A DNA stretch of 6,053 nt from positions 1 through 6,053 of the forward strand of contig CAMLSB010000118.1 of assembly GCA_946482565.1 (NCBI GenBank). Direction: 5' to 3'. Position numbers and translations under genes: made by a program. Of the stretch, positions 5,795 to 6,053 are shown piece by piece (position 1 is the first letter of the stretch; the number at the start of each line of letters is the position of its first letter). Origin of the DNA: an uncultured Lysobacteraceae bacterium (GTDB lineage Bacteria > Pseudomonadota > Gammaproteobacteria > Xanthomonadales > Xanthomonadaceae). The notes below the pieces were generated by a model. That model did no database searches and was not told where the DNA came from. It was given only the letters and a program-made list of their open reading frames with translations.

Positions 5795-5823
5795 ACGGAA
5801 CAAGGCGCTGAGGCCGGTTCCGA

Positions 5824-5835
5824 AGATCTTTGACA
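5824..5835 (+). promoter_or_regulatory. boxA antitermination site
   Basis: AGATCTTTGACA matches the E. coli rRNA boxA (TGCTCTTTAACA) at 9 of 12 positions, including the TCTTT-ACA core. It lies in the leader about 55 nt after the predicted start. In known systems boxA RNA binds NusB-NusE and lets polymerase read through the long untranslated rRNA operon despite Rho. The site and position are as expected. Confidence 0.7.
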
Positions 5836-5921
5836 GTGTGCGCAGGTGACTTGTGCGGGCGTCTGGCGGGTGGCTAACCATCCACTGCAGATGTTCGTGC
5901 AAGAGCAACAAAACGATTCAA

Positions 5922-5937
5922 ATGCAAGCAATTGCAT
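5922..5937 (+). other. GCAA (GNRA) tetraloop hairpin in the rRNA leader
   Basis: ATGCAA (5922-5927) and TTGCAT (5932-5937) form a perfect 6-bp stem capped by GCAA, a stable GNRA tetraloop. It lies about 75 nt before the mature 16S end. It may help fold the precursor or present a processing site; no function is shown by the sequence. Confidence 0.5.
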
Positions 5938-6013
5938 GCGAGTGGTTCTGGAGCTTGGAAGACGACACTGCACTCAAGCAATTGACGAAGCCTCCGGGCC
6001 GAGTCGCAATACT

Positions 6014-6053
<40 letters not shown>

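Larger units (their letters stand above)
5769..6013 (+). other. 16S rRNA leader of the rRNA operon transcript
   Basis: Non-coding 5' leader of about 245 nt, trimmed away during 16S maturation. In order it contains a cUUCGg-capped hairpin (5772-5794), boxA (5824-5835), a hairpin GGGTGG-CTAA-CCATCC (5868-5883, one G-U pair), a GCAA-capped hairpin (5922-5937), and a direct repeat of CAAGCAATTG at 5925-5934 and 5975-5984. Such leaders normally pair with sequence after 16S to form the RNase III processing stem; that partner lies outside the window. The 5' end depends on the predicted promoter start and may be off by a few bases. Confidence 0.7.

Noticed and set aside
5602..5811. A 69-codon plus-strand frame before the rRNA operon
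   Set aside because: It runs through the rRNA promoter, shows no ribosome-binding site and has a shadow-like composition.
5830..5835. A perfect TTGACA as a second promoter -35
   Set aside because: It is the core of boxA, and the hexamer 17 nt downstream (GTGCGG) is not a -10.
5725..5973. An 82-codon minus-strand frame with 8 cysteines, ending at the terminator-like hairpin
   Set aside because: It is antisense to the rRNA promoter and leader and has no Cys spacing I recognise. I keep only the hairpin as a finding.

Overview
The window is a GC-rich (roughly two-thirds G+C by eye), densely packed bacterial chromosome segment. The partial 16S rRNA 5' end carries the gammaproteobacterial start (…CTCAGAGTGAACGCTGGC). 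Together with the codon use and the thiE-hemL pairing beside a divergent rubredoxin gene, this suggests a Xanthomonadaceae/Lysobacteraceae member (Lysobacter, Luteimonas or Xanthomonas type). The lineage is inferred from the sequence style and was not confirmed by a search.

Layout. (1) Positions 1-129, plus strand: the C-terminal tail of a VOC/glyoxalase-fold protein. (2) Positions 174-3863, minus strand: a tight four-gene cluster read right to left. It runs thiE (thiamin-phosphate synthase), hemL (glutamate-1-semialdehyde aminomutase), a HAD-family hydrolase, and a PLP-dependent cystathionine gamma-synthase-like enzyme. The junctions are 9 nt, a 4-nt ATGA overlap and a 17-nt overlap, so co-transcription with translational coupling is likely. 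(3) Positions 3971-4165, plus strand: a small rubredoxin diverging from thiE. (4) Positions 4190-5554, minus strand: a SirB1-type transglutaminase-core/TPR protein, preceded upstream by a DUF192 lipoprotein. (5) Positions 5555-6053: the upstream region of an rRNA operon reading to the right. It has a sigma70-type promoter with an A-tract, a boxA antitermination site, leader RNA hairpins and the first ~40 nt of 16S rRNA.

Functionally this is housekeeping sequence: tetrapyrrole and thiamin precursor synthesis, sulfur amino-acid metabolism, electron transfer and ribosome production. I see no mobile element, CRISPR array, toxin-antitoxin pair, phage gene or defence system, and no convincing undescribed system. 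The points most worth a second look are at the rRNA operon. A leftward-facing terminator-like hairpin is built into the promoter's upstream A-tract, and the leader holds two tetraloop-capped hairpins (cUUCGg and GCAA). The overlap architecture of the thiE-hemL-HAD-PLP-enzyme cluster also merits attention.
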